A stretch of 17,868 bases of DNA from an uncultured Erysipelotrichaceae bacterium (GCA_947385085.1 CANDJN010000039.1:1-17868), one strand, 5' to 3'. Shown: positions 1 to 7,223, counted from the first letter of the stretch. Notes: a model not told the origin generated them from the sequence alone. Numbers and translations are program-made.

Positions 1-28
1 TTTATGAATAGCTAATCATAGGAAAATT

Positions 29-53
29 AGCACCCCAGCGGTGCTTTTCTTTT
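29..53 (+). terminator. Intrinsic terminator upstream of the packaging genes
   Basis: A 6-bp stem (AGCACC at 29-34 with GGTGCT at 40-45), a five-base loop and a T-rich tract (TTTTCTTTT) read as a rho-independent terminator. It lies about 25 bases before the small terminase gene and probably ends an upstream transcript whose last bases enter the window at 1-28. I see no gene in 1-77 and no convincing promoter between the hairpin and the terminase start, so late transcription probably reads through it or starts just outside. Confidence 0.65.
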
Positions 54-77
54 ACCCTGAATAAAGGAGTGAGGTGA

Positions 78-521
78 ATGGCAAATGAACAAAACTTGAT
101 ACCAGTAAATAAACGAACAAAGAGCGAACAAAGAGAAATACAAAAAAAAGGCGGAATTGCAAGTGGTGAAACAAGACGAAAAAAGAAGTCTATGAAGCAA
201 GCCATGAATACCTTGTTATCACTTCCAGTAACAGACGACGACAACAAGGAGAAACTTATAAGCCTCGGCATCGATCCTGATGATGCTGATAATCAGATGA
301 TGGTGATGGCAACAATGATGCAAAAGGCATTGAATGGAAATGTATCAGCTGCACAATTCATCGCATCGATCACCGGAAACGTATCAATGAGTGAGTCAGA
401 ACGTGAAAAGATCAAACTTGAAAAGAAACGTTTAAAGCTGGAAGAAAAGAAATCGACATCCAATGATATGAACGGAACTGAAAGTGTGGTGATCCACGAT
501 GACATTCCTAAACCGAATTGA
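78..521 (+). CDS. terS: Terminase small subunit (KGG-motif type)
   Basis: This 147-aa protein is the probable DNA-recognition subunit of the packaging motor; it would bind the pac or cos region and load the large subunit. The N-terminus carries a basic KKGGIASGETRRKKKS segment (about residues 24-39), the hallmark of small terminase-like proteins found just before PBSX-type large terminases in Bacillota phages. The middle (about 60-100) is a predicted helical region and the C-terminus is a charged, lysine/glutamate-rich helix. The start is backed by an AAAGGAGTGAGG site a few bases upstream. The gene overlaps the large subunit by 23 bases. I recognise the family by the KGG segment and position; the DNA-binding role is inferred from family and context. 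Confidence 0.75.
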   Translation: MANEQNLIPVNKRTKSEQREIQKKGGIASGETRRKKKSMKQAMNTLLSLPVTDDDNKEKLISLGIDPDDADNQMMVMATMMQKALNGNVSAAQFIASITGNVSMSESEREKIKLEKKRLKLEEKKSTSNDMNGTESVVIHDDIPKPN

Positions 522-1782
522 TGTTGATCTTACTGATCTGATTGCACCATCATTCTACGATTTGCATTGGGATCTCAAAGAAGGTAAGCACACTCATTAT
601 AAATTGAAGGGTGGACGTGGATCTACAAAGTCATCGTTTATTAGTATCGAAATTATACTAGGTATGATGCAAGATTCAGAGGCTAATGCGGTATGTTTCC
701 GAAAAGTTGGCAATACTTTACAAGAATCTGTGTATGAACAGCTGTTATGGGCGATAGATGCGCTACAGGTGAATCATTTATGGCATGCCAGCCTTACTCC
801 TTTAAGGATCACATATAAGCCTACAGGGCAACGGATTGCCTTTAGAGGCATGGATGATCCTAACAAGGCAAAATCGATAAAAGTACGCAAAGGCTATTTC
901 AAATATATTTGGTTAGAGGAACGTGCGGAAATGGATGGAGAAGAAGACGAGCGTAAAGTATTACAATCCATGATGCGCGGCGGCGATAAATTCGTGATTT
1001 TTTATAGTTGGAATCCTCCGAAAAGTATTAATAGCTGGGTTAATCAAGATGTATTAGTTTCCCGAAATGATACTATTGTGCATTCCAGTACATACCTTAC
1101 GGTGCCAAAAGCATGGCTCGGCGATCCATTCATCATTGAAGCCGAACATCTAAAAAAGACTAAGCCGAAAGCATACGAACATGAATACATGGGAGTTGCA
1201 ATAGGTACGGGTGGACAGGTTTTTGATAATATCACGGTACGAGCCATAACGGATGAAGAAATCGCGATATTTGATAAGAACCACCATGGATTGGACTTTG
1301 GCTTTGCGGCCGACCCTCTTGCATATGTGAAGAACCATTTTGATAAGACGCGCAGACGTCTTTTTATATTTGGCGAATTATATCAGGTGAGTTTATCCAA
1401 CGCAAAAGCAGTGCAGGGGATAAAGCGATTGAACCCCTTGAATCAAAGAGTTATTGCTGATAGTGAAGATCCACGAACAATCAACGAATTCAGAGAATTA
1501 GGTCTTAATGTCTATGGGGCAAAGAAAGGACCCGGCTCTATTGATCATGGAATTAAGTGGCTTCAGGATCTCGATGAAATCATCATAGATCCATTCCGAT
1601 GTCCGAACGCAAAAAGGGAATTTACCGGTTATGAATTGGAAAAAGATAAGAATGGCAATTTTAAAGGCTCTTATCCTGATAAAAACAATCATACGATTGA
1701 TGCGACAAGATATAGCCTTGAGGATGAAATGACCTTCAGAAGGGCAAGAGTAGGAAGAAAATCAAAATATGGATTACAGTAG
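499..1782 (+). CDS. terL: Terminase large subunit (PBSX family ATPase/nuclease)
   Basis: This 427-aa packaging motor protein drives DNA into the prohead and cuts the concatemer. The N-terminal ATPase domain has a Walker A, GGRGSTKS at residues 38-45, and a Walker B-like stretch, YIWLEERAEM from residue 136, with the acidic pair E140-E141. The C-terminal RNase H-like nuclease shows three spaced acidic residues expected for metal binding: D266 in GLDFGF, D321 in VIADSEDP and D401 in HTIDATRY. The length is normal for the family and all motifs are intact. The start is well fixed: an in-frame TGA lies at 490-492 and ATG 499 is the first start after it, inside the end of the small subunit gene, so translation is probably coupled. 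Confidence 0.95.
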   Translation: MTFLNRIDVDLTDLIAPSFYDLHWDLKEGKHTHYKLKGGRGSTKSSFISIEIILGMMQDSEANAVCFRKVGNTLQESVYEQLLWAIDALQVNHLWHASLTPLRITYKPTGQRIAFRGMDDPNKAKSIKVRKGYFKYIWLEERAEMDGEEDERKVLQSMMRGGDKFVIFYSWNPPKSINSWVNQDVLVSRNDTIVHSSTYLTVPKAWLGDPFIIEAEHLKKTKPKAYEHEYMGVAIGTGGQVFDNITVRAITDEEIAIFDKNHHGLDFGFAADPLAYVKNHFDKTRRRLFIFGELYQVSLSNAKAVQGIKRLNPLNQRVIADSEDPRTINEFRELGLNVYGAKKGPGSIDHGIKWLQDLDEIIIDPFRCPNAKREFTGYELEKDKNGNFKGSYPDKNNHTIDATRYSLEDEMTFRRARVGRKSKYGLQ

Positions 1783-1789
1783 GAGGTGG
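1781..1789 (+). promoter_or_regulatory. Ribosome binding site that sets the portal start
   Basis: AGGAGGTGG directly follows the terminase stop. It overlaps an in-frame GTG at 1786, which therefore cannot be the start. ATG 1795, five bases after this site, is the natural start of the portal gene. Confidence 0.75.
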
Positions 1790-1794
1790 TCACT

Positions 1795-3213
1795 ATGTAT
1801 AAGCTAACTTATCCAGCGGAGAAATACGATGAAAGTAGTTTAGACAAAAATATTATTTTAACCCTGATCAAGCAGCATCGTAATAAAATAGTGCCTCAGA
1901 TCAGAAAGAATATGCGCTACTATGAAGGTAAACATGATATTTTGGCACGTAAAAAGTCTGATAGGAATGCCCCTAATAATAAGGTGGTATGTAATCATGC
2001 AAAGGACATATCAGATACGGCTACCGGATACTTTATGTCATCAGCTTTGACGTTTCGGTGCGTTGAAAAGAGTATGAATCTGGATAAATTGACGGATGCG
2101 TTTGATACGGGTGATGTTGATGAAACAGATCATGACAATGCCTTGGATATGGCGCGTGCGGGGTGTGCGTATGAATATGTTTTTGTGAAAGCAGGCACAA
2201 ACAATGTCATATCGAAAAACTTAGATCCAAGAAATGCGTTTATTGTATATGATGATACAATAGAAGAAAACGAGCTTTTTGGTGTTTACTATAACTATGT
2301 GAAAGATGACATGACCGGCAAGTTTAAGTTTATTGCTGATGTTGTGACGGAAAATCTTCAATACCATATGATTCTATTCAATGATGGTTCTACTCTATCC
2401 AGTGATGAACCCAAAGAACATTACATGAAAGAATTGCCGTTTATCTTGTATCAGAATAACAAGGACTGTATCGGCGATTACGAACAGCAGATCACACTCA
2501 TAGATGCTTATAATCAGATAACAAGTGATCGTGTGAACGATAAGGAGCAGTTTCTGAACGCTTTACTCGTGTTGTATGGTGCAAAGTTGGCAGATGATGG
2601 TGATGATGAAAATGGTGTAAGTGAAGTTTCTAAGGCATTAAAGGTACTTAAAGATAATGGGTTCTTGGAACTTCCAGAAGACGCAAAAGCCGAATATCTT
2701 GCCCGTACTTTGGACGAAAACGGAGTAGAAACATTGCGGAAAGCGCTAAAAGAAGATATTTATACGTTTTCTCATGTACCCAATATGTCCGACGAAAACT
2801 TTGCAGGTAATTCATCCGGTGTAGCCATGGAATATAAATTGCTCGCTTTGGAAAGCATTACAAAGACAAAAGAGCGATACTATACGAAGGGTTTAAAGAA
2901 ACGAATACGCTTATATTGCAATTATCTCGGAATGCTTAACATTTCCGCGAATCCGACAGCAATCATTCCAACGTTCAAGCGAGGATTGCCGAAGAACCTA
3001 CTTGAATTATCACAGATTATCAGCAATTTAAGAGGCTTTGTCAGCCGTAAAACATTGATCCAGCAGCTGCCTTTTGTTGAAGATCCTGAGGCTGAAATGG
3101 AAAGTGTGAAAGAGGAGAATAAGGAAGCGGTAGAACAGCAACAGGGGCTATTTGGTTATCAGCCAAATACACCCCCAGAAGGTGATGGTGAAGAAGATGA
3201 AAGTGAAGATTAG
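1795..3213 (+). CDS. Portal protein (SPP1 gp6-like)
   Basis: This 472-aa protein is the dodecameric portal at the capsid vertex, through which DNA enters and leaves and to which terminase docks. Family features visible include an N-terminal helical segment leading into a basic stretch, DPRNAF at about residues 144-149 followed by an acidic D/E-rich segment, and a conserved stretch near residues 325-350 containing VPNMSDENFAGNSSGVA, typical of the SPP1 gp6/SPBc2-type portal family. The C-terminal tail (after about 430) is strongly acidic with Q and E runs, as is usual. The gene sits between large terminase and MuF protein, the standard position. An earlier in-frame GTG at 1786 is rejected because it lies inside the ribosome binding site. 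Confidence 0.93.
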   Translation: MYKLTYPAEKYDESSLDKNIILTLIKQHRNKIVPQIRKNMRYYEGKHDILARKKSDRNAPNNKVVCNHAKDISDTATGYFMSSALTFRCVEKSMNLDKLTDAFDTGDVDETDHDNALDMARAGCAYEYVFVKAGTNNVISKNLDPRNAFIVYDDTIEENELFGVYYNYVKDDMTGKFKFIADVVTENLQYHMILFNDGSTLSSDEPKEHYMKELPFILYQNNKDCIGDYEQQITLIDAYNQITSDRVNDKEQFLNALLVLYGAKLADDGDDENGVSEVSKALKVLKDNGFLELPEDAKAEYLARTLDENGVETLRKALKEDIYTFSHVPNMSDENFAGNSSGVAMEYKLLALESITKTKERYYTKGLKKRIRLYCNYLGMLNISANPTAIIPTFKRGLPKNLLELSQIISNLRGFVSRKTLIQQLPFVEDPEAEMESVKEENKEAVEQQQGLFGYQPNTPPEGDGEEDESED

Positions 3214-3287
3214 GGATTTGGTTCTTTTGCCGATAGTAAAAGTGCTTAATCGTATCATGGCTCGATTAATTACGATAACGACAAAAA
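3214..3287 (+). promoter_or_regulatory. Inverted repeats in front of a Shine-Dalgarno-less start
   Basis: This 74-base gap is the only sizeable break between packaging genes. It holds CTTTT (3224-3228) facing AAAAG (3238-3242) and a perfect 7-bp inverted repeat TTAATCG (3246-3252) / CGATTAA (3263-3269) around a ten-base loop. The MuF start at 3288 has no Shine-Dalgarno sequence. A 12-codon frame, ATG 3257 to TAG 3295, overlaps that start. A translational control role is inference; no clear promoter was seen. Confidence 0.35.
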
Positions 3288-5027
3288 ATGAATAGTGCTG
3301 ATTATTGGGAAATGCGCAAAGCGCAACAAATGTGGGAGTACATAGAGAAAGCAGAAGAAACTGCCGAGCAGATTGCTAAAGCATACGCAGAGGCAAGCAA
3401 TTATCTCGAAAAAGAAATTGACAAAATATACACCCGTTATAAGTCCAAGCATGGCTTATCAGACCTTGAGGCGCGCCGACTGCTCCAACAAATGCACGAT
3501 AAGAATTCTTTTGAGGAACTTCGCTCATTGCTTAAACAGGCAAAAGGAAGTGAAAAAAAAGAATTACTAGCGGCTATAGAATCACCGGCATACGCTTCAC
3601 GTATCACCCAATTACTAGAAACCCAAAAGGGTATTGATCATATGATGGAATCAATTTATCATCAAGAACTAGCAATATCCAAAAAATTCTATAGCAAGCT
3701 TGCAAACGAAGCCTACTATAAGGCAATATACAATGTGCAAAAGGATGTTGGTGTAGCCTTTTCTTTTTCTCAAACTACACATCAGCAGATAGATAAGGTG
3801 TTGAAATCGAAATGGTCAGGGAGTAATTATTCCACCCGAATATGGAATAATACCCAGCATCTTGCTGATAACTTGAAACAGGAATTGTTAGTTGGCATGA
3901 TGACAGGTCGATCAGATAGAGAAGTATCTGAAATCATACGTCATCGCTTTGGATCAGGCGCTATGGCAGCTAGAAGACTTGTAAGAACAGAGTCATGCTA
4001 TATTGCAAATGAAATGGAAGGTCAGGCATATGAAGAAAGCGGCATTGAAAAATATATGTTCATTGCCACGCTCGATAAAAAGACATCAAAAATCTGTCAA
4101 GAACATGATAGAAAAATCTATGCAGTAAAAGATATGCAACCGGGAAAAAACTGCCCGCCGATGCACCCGTGGTGTCGTTCAACAACGATTGCGGTGATAG
4201 ATGATGAAGTTTTAGAAGATATGACAAGAAGGGCAAGAGATCCGGAGACAGGAGAAATGTATGAAGTGCCAAGTAATATGTCTTATCCGGAATGGCATGA
4301 TAGGTATGTAAATAAGGGAAAGGCAATGAGTCCATATAAAAGTGACTTAAACATACCGTTCCAAAAGAAAAAAGAACCGAATATAGAGTTTGAACTGAAA
4401 CCTCATAAGTTCACTAATGGAACGTATGATATTGACGATAGTCATTTAATGGAAGCAAAAGTATATCGATTGAAGAATGGATGTAGAATTTATATTCCGA
4501 ATGCATTAGATAAAACTATTCAACCAATCAATATCGGTGATATGGTTGAGACAGTATCAGCGATGCCGATTGAGATTACGTCATATCTTAAAGAAATAGA
4601 AATTGTAGATTACCCAAACCCCCAAGATGAACTGATTTCTAAAGTTTACAACAAGAAAGATTTTACTTCAGCGGCTATAGGCGGGAATAGAAGAATCACA
4701 TTTTTTCCATCAAAAAACAATCAAAGTCTTGAACAAATTAGAAATATCCTATATCATGAAAGCGGTCATATACTAGAGGATGAATTTTTTAAAGAAAAAG
4801 GGATACTGATTAGTGCAAGCAAAGATTATTTAAGAGCAATGCGATTGGATAAGGAGAATACAGGTAATCTATTTGCAAGTAAATATGCTGAAAATGTTAA
4901 GAGCAATCGAGAAGATTTGGCTGACTCTGTGAGATATTATTTCTTAGATAAAGATTCATTCAAATCTGAGTTTAAGCATAGATATGATTTCATTAAGGAG
5001 TGGATGAAATGGATACAAAAGAAATAG
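3288..5027 (+). CDS. MuF/SPP1 gp7-like minor head protein with C-terminal zinc-metallopeptidase-like (putative toxin) domain
   Basis: The 579-aa protein has two parts. Residues 1 to about 305 form the minor head protein: a NSADYWEMRKA start typical of gp7 homologues, a helical N-terminus, and the MuF domain with LVRTES at 231, C270 in a KTSKICQEHDRK stretch, and PPMHPWCRST with HPWCRS at 293-298. SPP1 gp7 rides on the portal and can be released with DNA. Ordinary gp7 homologues end soon after this motif. Here a linker (about 306-360) leads to about 220 more residues with HESGH at 490-494, Y533 and E542-D543 (in NREDLADS), the layout of a gluzincin like the ATLF/PPEP group. This matches known phage MuF polymorphic toxins. 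The DNA of the C-terminal part is more AT-rich. Peptidase activity and target are inference. ATG 3288 follows an in-frame stop at 3276 but lacks a Shine-Dalgarno sequence. Confidence 0.88.
   Translation: MNSADYWEMRKAQQMWEYIEKAEETAEQIAKAYAEASNYLEKEIDKIYTRYKSKHGLSDLEARRLLQQMHDKNSFEELRSLLKQAKGSEKKELLAAIESPAYASRITQLLETQKGIDHMMESIYHQELAISKKFYSKLANEAYYKAIYNVQKDVGVAFSFSQTTHQQIDKVLKSKWSGSNYSTRIWNNTQHLADNLKQELLVGMMTGRSDREVSEIIRHRFGSGAMAARRLVRTESCYIANEMEGQAYEESGIEKYMFIATLDKKTSKICQEHDRKIYAVKDMQPGKNCPPMHPWCRSTTIAVIDDEVLEDMTRRARDPETGEMYEVPSNMSYPEWHDRYVNKGKAMSPYKSDLNIPFQKKKEPNIEFELKPHKFTNGTYDIDDSHLMEAKVYRLKNGCRIYIPNALDKTIQPINIGDMVETVSAMPIEITSYLKEIEIVDYPNPQDELISKVYNKKDFTSAAIGGNRRITFFPSKNNQSLEQIRNILYHESGHILEDEFFKEKGILISASKDYLRAMRLDKENTGNLFASKYAENVKSNREDLADSVRYYFLDKDSFKSEFKHRYDFIKEWMKWIQKK
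4995..5000 (+). promoter_or_regulatory. Ribosome binding site inside the end of the MuF gene
   Basis: AAGGAG lies eight bases before ATG 5009 and within the last codons of the MuF-peptidase gene. It selects ATG 5009 over the in-frame GTG 5000, which overlaps the site itself. Confidence 0.65.
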
Positions 5028-5188
5028 TTTTTACAGAAGAAGAGCAAAAGCAATTTGGAGGAGTAAAAGGTGTTTTGGTGTATATGGATGGTGATGAAGT
5101 AGTCGATGAAAAAGAAGCGACTTCAGCTATTTTAAATATATACGATGAACAGGGTAATAATGTAAAACGTATCTACGGTGAATTATAA
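5009..5188 (+). CDS. Small acidic protein after the MuF toxin; candidate immunity protein
   Basis: I do not recognise this 59-aa protein. It is acidic, soluble-looking and has no membrane segment; the sequence begins MDTKEIVFTEEEQKQFGG and seems to form short beta strands around YMDGDEV and ILNIYDEQGNN. It overlaps the 3' end of the MuF-peptidase gene by 19 bases and has its own ribosome binding site there. In MuF polymorphic toxin loci the immunity gene follows the toxin directly, and small acidic proteins are common among immunity proteins, so that role is the leading guess. It could equally be an ordinary small head-module protein. The start at 5009 is preferred to GTG 5000 because of the AAGGAG spacing. 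Confidence 0.6.
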   Translation: MDTKEIVFTEEEQKQFGGVKGVLVYMDGDEVVDEKEATSAILNIYDEQGNNVKRIYGEL

Positions 5189-5245
5189 GTTATCTCAAGA
5201 TGCAAGGTACACACCTAGTGCCGACATTGAAAGGGGCTGATAAAA

Positions 5246-5458
5246 ATGACTGAACGTGAATTGTGGGGATACTTTGGAAAGCGAGTAAGAGTTACTTGTA
5301 CAACAGGGGAGGTAGTAGAAGGTATCGCAGCTTACTTTACAAAGGCAATAGACAATGAGCCGGAAGTAGCAAGTATAGGTATTCCTCAATCCTATGGCGG
5401 AATTATAGATATAACAGCAGATGAAATTAAAAGCATAGAAGTATTAGCCGGCAACTAG
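5246..5458 (+). CDS. Small beta-rich phage head-module protein
   Basis: This 70-aa protein resembles small proteins often found between the MuF and scaffold genes of Bacillota phages, with a GKRVRVTCTTGEVVEGIA beginning and a C-terminal ADEIKSIEVL ending. The alternation of short strands and a central turn rich in N, E and P (about residues 34-42) recalls an Sm-like barrel, but that is a fold impression from the pattern only. AAAGGGG at 5230-5236 lies ten bases before the ATG. The stop codon sits inside a terminator-like hairpin. Function is unknown; its usual position argues for a role in head assembly rather than immunity, though the second role is not excluded. Confidence 0.75.
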   Translation: MTERELWGYFGKRVRVTCTTGEVVEGIAAYFTKAIDNEPEVASIGIPQSYGGIIDITADEIKSIEVLAGN

Positions 5459-5468
5459 TCGGTTTTTT
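5448..5468 (+). terminator. Terminator-like hairpin inside the head operon
   Basis: CCGGC (5448-5452), loop AACTA, GTCGG (5458-5462), then six T residues. The stem is 5 bp with one G-T pair and can be extended by A-T and G-T pairs. The stop codon of the 70-aa gene lies within it. The short stem suggests partial termination, lowering expression of the next genes relative to the packaging genes. Confidence 0.5.
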
Positions 5469-5476
5469 AATGCCTT

Positions 5477-5486
5477 AAAGGAGTGA
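5477..5486 (+). promoter_or_regulatory. Strong ribosome binding site for a TTG-started gene
   Basis: AAAGGAGTGA is a near-ideal Shine-Dalgarno sequence with GGAG seven bases from TTG 5491. No ATG or GTG frame of useful length starts downstream of it, which supports TTG as the real start. Confidence 0.7.
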
Positions 5487-5490
5487 TAAA

Positions 5491-5670
5491 TTGTGTAATC
5501 ATGCTTATGTAATTAAAGCTAAGGAGTATTTTGATAGAAATTTAAATTGCAGGGTTCGTAGAGAAACGGACACCTGTATTTTTTGTGGAAAGCGAACGAA
5601 GGAGAGGATATCGTATATGAATGATCCGCCTAAACGGAAATTGCCCTACTTTGGGGAGCACTTAAAATGA
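5491..5670 (+). CDS. Small putative zinc-ribbon protein with a TTG start
   Basis: The frame encodes 59 aa beginning (M)CNHAYVIKAKEYF and ending KLPYFGEHLK, with an AAAGGAGTGA site upstream and an AAGGAG site for the next gene starting right at its stop. It is basic and has C2, H4, C20, C29 and C32; the TCIFCGKR knuckle (28-35) together with the N-terminal CNH could bind one zinc. It fills what would otherwise be an empty 228-base gap between two head genes, and both edges fit a real gene. I do not recognise a named family. A DNA- or protein-binding role is possible, but nothing in the context proves it. Confidence 0.7.
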   Translation: MCNHAYVIKAKEYFDRNLNCRVRRETDTCIFCGKRTKERISYMNDPPKRKLPYFGEHLK

Positions 5671-5686
5671 AAGGAGATGATCAATA

Positions 5687-6262
5687 GTGCAAGAGTTAAA
5701 TGCCAAATTGCGTTGGCCATTAGATATTCAACTTTTTGGTGAGGGTTCTAATGATCCGGAGAATGACCCTAAACCGCTAGAACCGGACAATGATGATAAA
5801 GATAAAAAGCCGGTTACATTCAGTCAGAAAGATGTTGATGATGCAGTAGCCAAGGCAATAAAGGAAGCGAAAGACCAGTGGGAGGCTCAACAGCAAGTAA
5901 AACAGACAGAAGCACAGAAACTTGCGAAGATGACCAAAGAGCAGCGTGCAGACTATGAGACGCAAAAGAAAGAAAAAGAGCTTGCAGATCGTGAGGCACA
6001 GTTAGTAAAACGAGAATTGATGTCAACGGCAAAAGAAACCTTACTTCAAAAAGGATTGCCGGTAGAACTGGCATCAGCATTGGATTATAAAGATGCCGAT
6101 GCATGCAATAAGTCAATCGAAGCAGTCGGCAAGGTGTTTGAGGATGCGGTGCAAGCGAAGGTAGAGCAGCGTATAAAAGGAGGCGCGCCTTTGAAAAAAG
6201 CATCAGATAATAACAGCCTTACCGATGAAGAAATTATCTATAAAACCATGATGGGCAAATAG
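5687..6262 (+). CDS. Capsid scaffolding protein (DUF4355-like)
   Basis: This 191-aa protein is the likely internal scaffold for prohead assembly. It starts at GTG 5687 after an AAGGAGATGAT site; the N-terminus includes the LDIQLFGEG segment common in this family. Then come an acidic, proline-containing disordered stretch (about 25-45), a long charged coiled-coil region (about 55-120) rich in K, E and Q, and a C-terminal basic segment near KGGAPLKKASDN that would touch the capsid shell. Its position just before the major capsid gene is standard. No prohead protease gene accompanies it, as in SPP1, whose scaffold is released rather than cleaved. Confidence 0.85.
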   Translation: MQELNAKLRWPLDIQLFGEGSNDPENDPKPLEPDNDDKDKKPVTFSQKDVDDAVAKAIKEAKDQWEAQQQVKQTEAQKLAKMTKEQRADYETQKKEKELADREAQLVKRELMSTAKETLLQKGLPVELASALDYKDADACNKSIEAVGKVFEDAVQAKVEQRIKGGAPLKKASDNNSLTDEEIIYKTMMGK

Positions 6263-6280
6263 TGAAAGGACGTGATGAAA

Positions 6281-7210
6281 ATGCCTATTAACACATTAAA
6301 CACAGCAGTATTATTTCAGCAGCAGTTAGATTTAGTCGCAGTACAGAACGCTCTTACGGGGTGGATGGATGCCAATGCAGGACAGGTAAAATACTCCGGA
6401 GGAGCAGAAGTAAAAATCCCTAAAATGGCTTTACAGGGTATGGCGAATTATGACCGAGATAATGGCTATACGCAGGGCGCTGTAACACTGGAATACGAAA
6501 CAAGAAAAATGACACAGGATCGTGGACGTTTATTTACATTGGATGCGATGGATGTAGATGAAACCAACTTTATTGTTACGGCTTCCTCTGTTATGGGTGA
6601 GTTTACCCGTCAATTTGTTGTGCCGGAAATTGATGCTTATCGTTTATCTAAGCTGATCGCAACGGCGATTAAATTAGGTAAGAACGTTGTCTACGGTTAT
6701 ACACCGGCGGAATCAACGATTTTGAAAGAGATCAAGAAAGGCATTGCCGCCATTCGTGATGCCGGTTATAACGGTGAACTTGTGATTCATATGACAAGCA
6801 CTGCAAAACTTGAATTGGAAATGGCTTTAGCCGGTAAGATCACCGATGTGACATTCAGCCATGCAGGGATTGATACGACAGTACCTTCCGTTGATAAATG
6901 CCCGATCATTGAGACACCGCAGAATCGTATGTATTCCGCAATTACCTTGTACGATGGTAAAACATCAGGACAGGAAGAAGGAGGATACACCAAAGGCGCA
7001 AGCGCATTGGAGGCAAACTTTATTATTTTGCCGAGAATTACTCCGATTGCGGTTACAAAGCAAGATGTAATGCGTATCTTTGATCCTATGACAAATCAAA
7101 AAGCAAATGGCTGGCAGATGGATTATCGCCGTTTCCATGACCTGTGGACTTTGGACAACAAAGAAAAATCTATCTACGTTAACATCAAAGACGCAAAACC
7201 GGCCGAATAA
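6281..7210 (+). CDS. Major capsid protein (HK97 fold)
   Basis: This 309-aa protein is the main shell subunit. It lacks a long N-terminal delta domain, matching the separate scaffold gene. The N-terminus MPINTLNTAVLFQQQLD, followed by an Y-S-G-G-A-E-V-K-I-P strand and a G-Y-T-Q-G-A segment, then a helix-rich middle and a C-terminal strand region with RITPIAVTKQDVMRIFDP, is the layout of HK97-fold capsid proteins of this size in Bacillota siphophages. GAAAGGA at 6264-6270 serves as ribosome binding site. In-frame GTG 6272 and ATG 6275 also exist; ATG 6281 is chosen because the M-P/A-I-N beginning is typical and its spacing of ten bases is workable, but 6275 cannot be excluded. Confidence 0.88.
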   Translation: MPINTLNTAVLFQQQLDLVAVQNALTGWMDANAGQVKYSGGAEVKIPKMALQGMANYDRDNGYTQGAVTLEYETRKMTQDRGRLFTLDAMDVDETNFIVTASSVMGEFTRQFVVPEIDAYRLSKLIATAIKLGKNVVYGYTPAESTILKEIKKGIAAIRDAGYNGELVIHMTSTAKLELEMALAGKITDVTFSHAGIDTTVPSVDKCPIIETPQNRMYSAITLYDGKTSGQEEGGYTKGASALEANFIILPRITPIAVTKQDVMRIFDPMTNQKANGWQMDYRRFHDLWTLDNKEKSIYVNIKDAKPAE

Positions 7211-7223
7211 CAGGAGGTAGCAC

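Noticed and set aside
1..77. Possible gene end or attachment site at the left edge
   Set aside because: Only 28 bases precede the terminator, with no recognisable coding or repeat that recurs elsewhere in the window.
3227..3258. Possible promoter (TTGCCG and TATCAT) before the MuF gene
   Set aside because: The spacer is 20 bases and both boxes are poor, so it does not meet a reasonable sigma-70-type standard.
5194..5389. Reverse-strand frames across small head genes and elsewhere
   Set aside because: None has a ribosome binding site or family-like sequence, and all lie opposite well-supported forward genes.
3470..6189. Two GGCGCGCC palindromes (3470-3477 and 6182-6189)
   Set aside because: Rare 8-base palindromes in an AT-rich region, but both are explained by coding sequence and nothing links them to a function.
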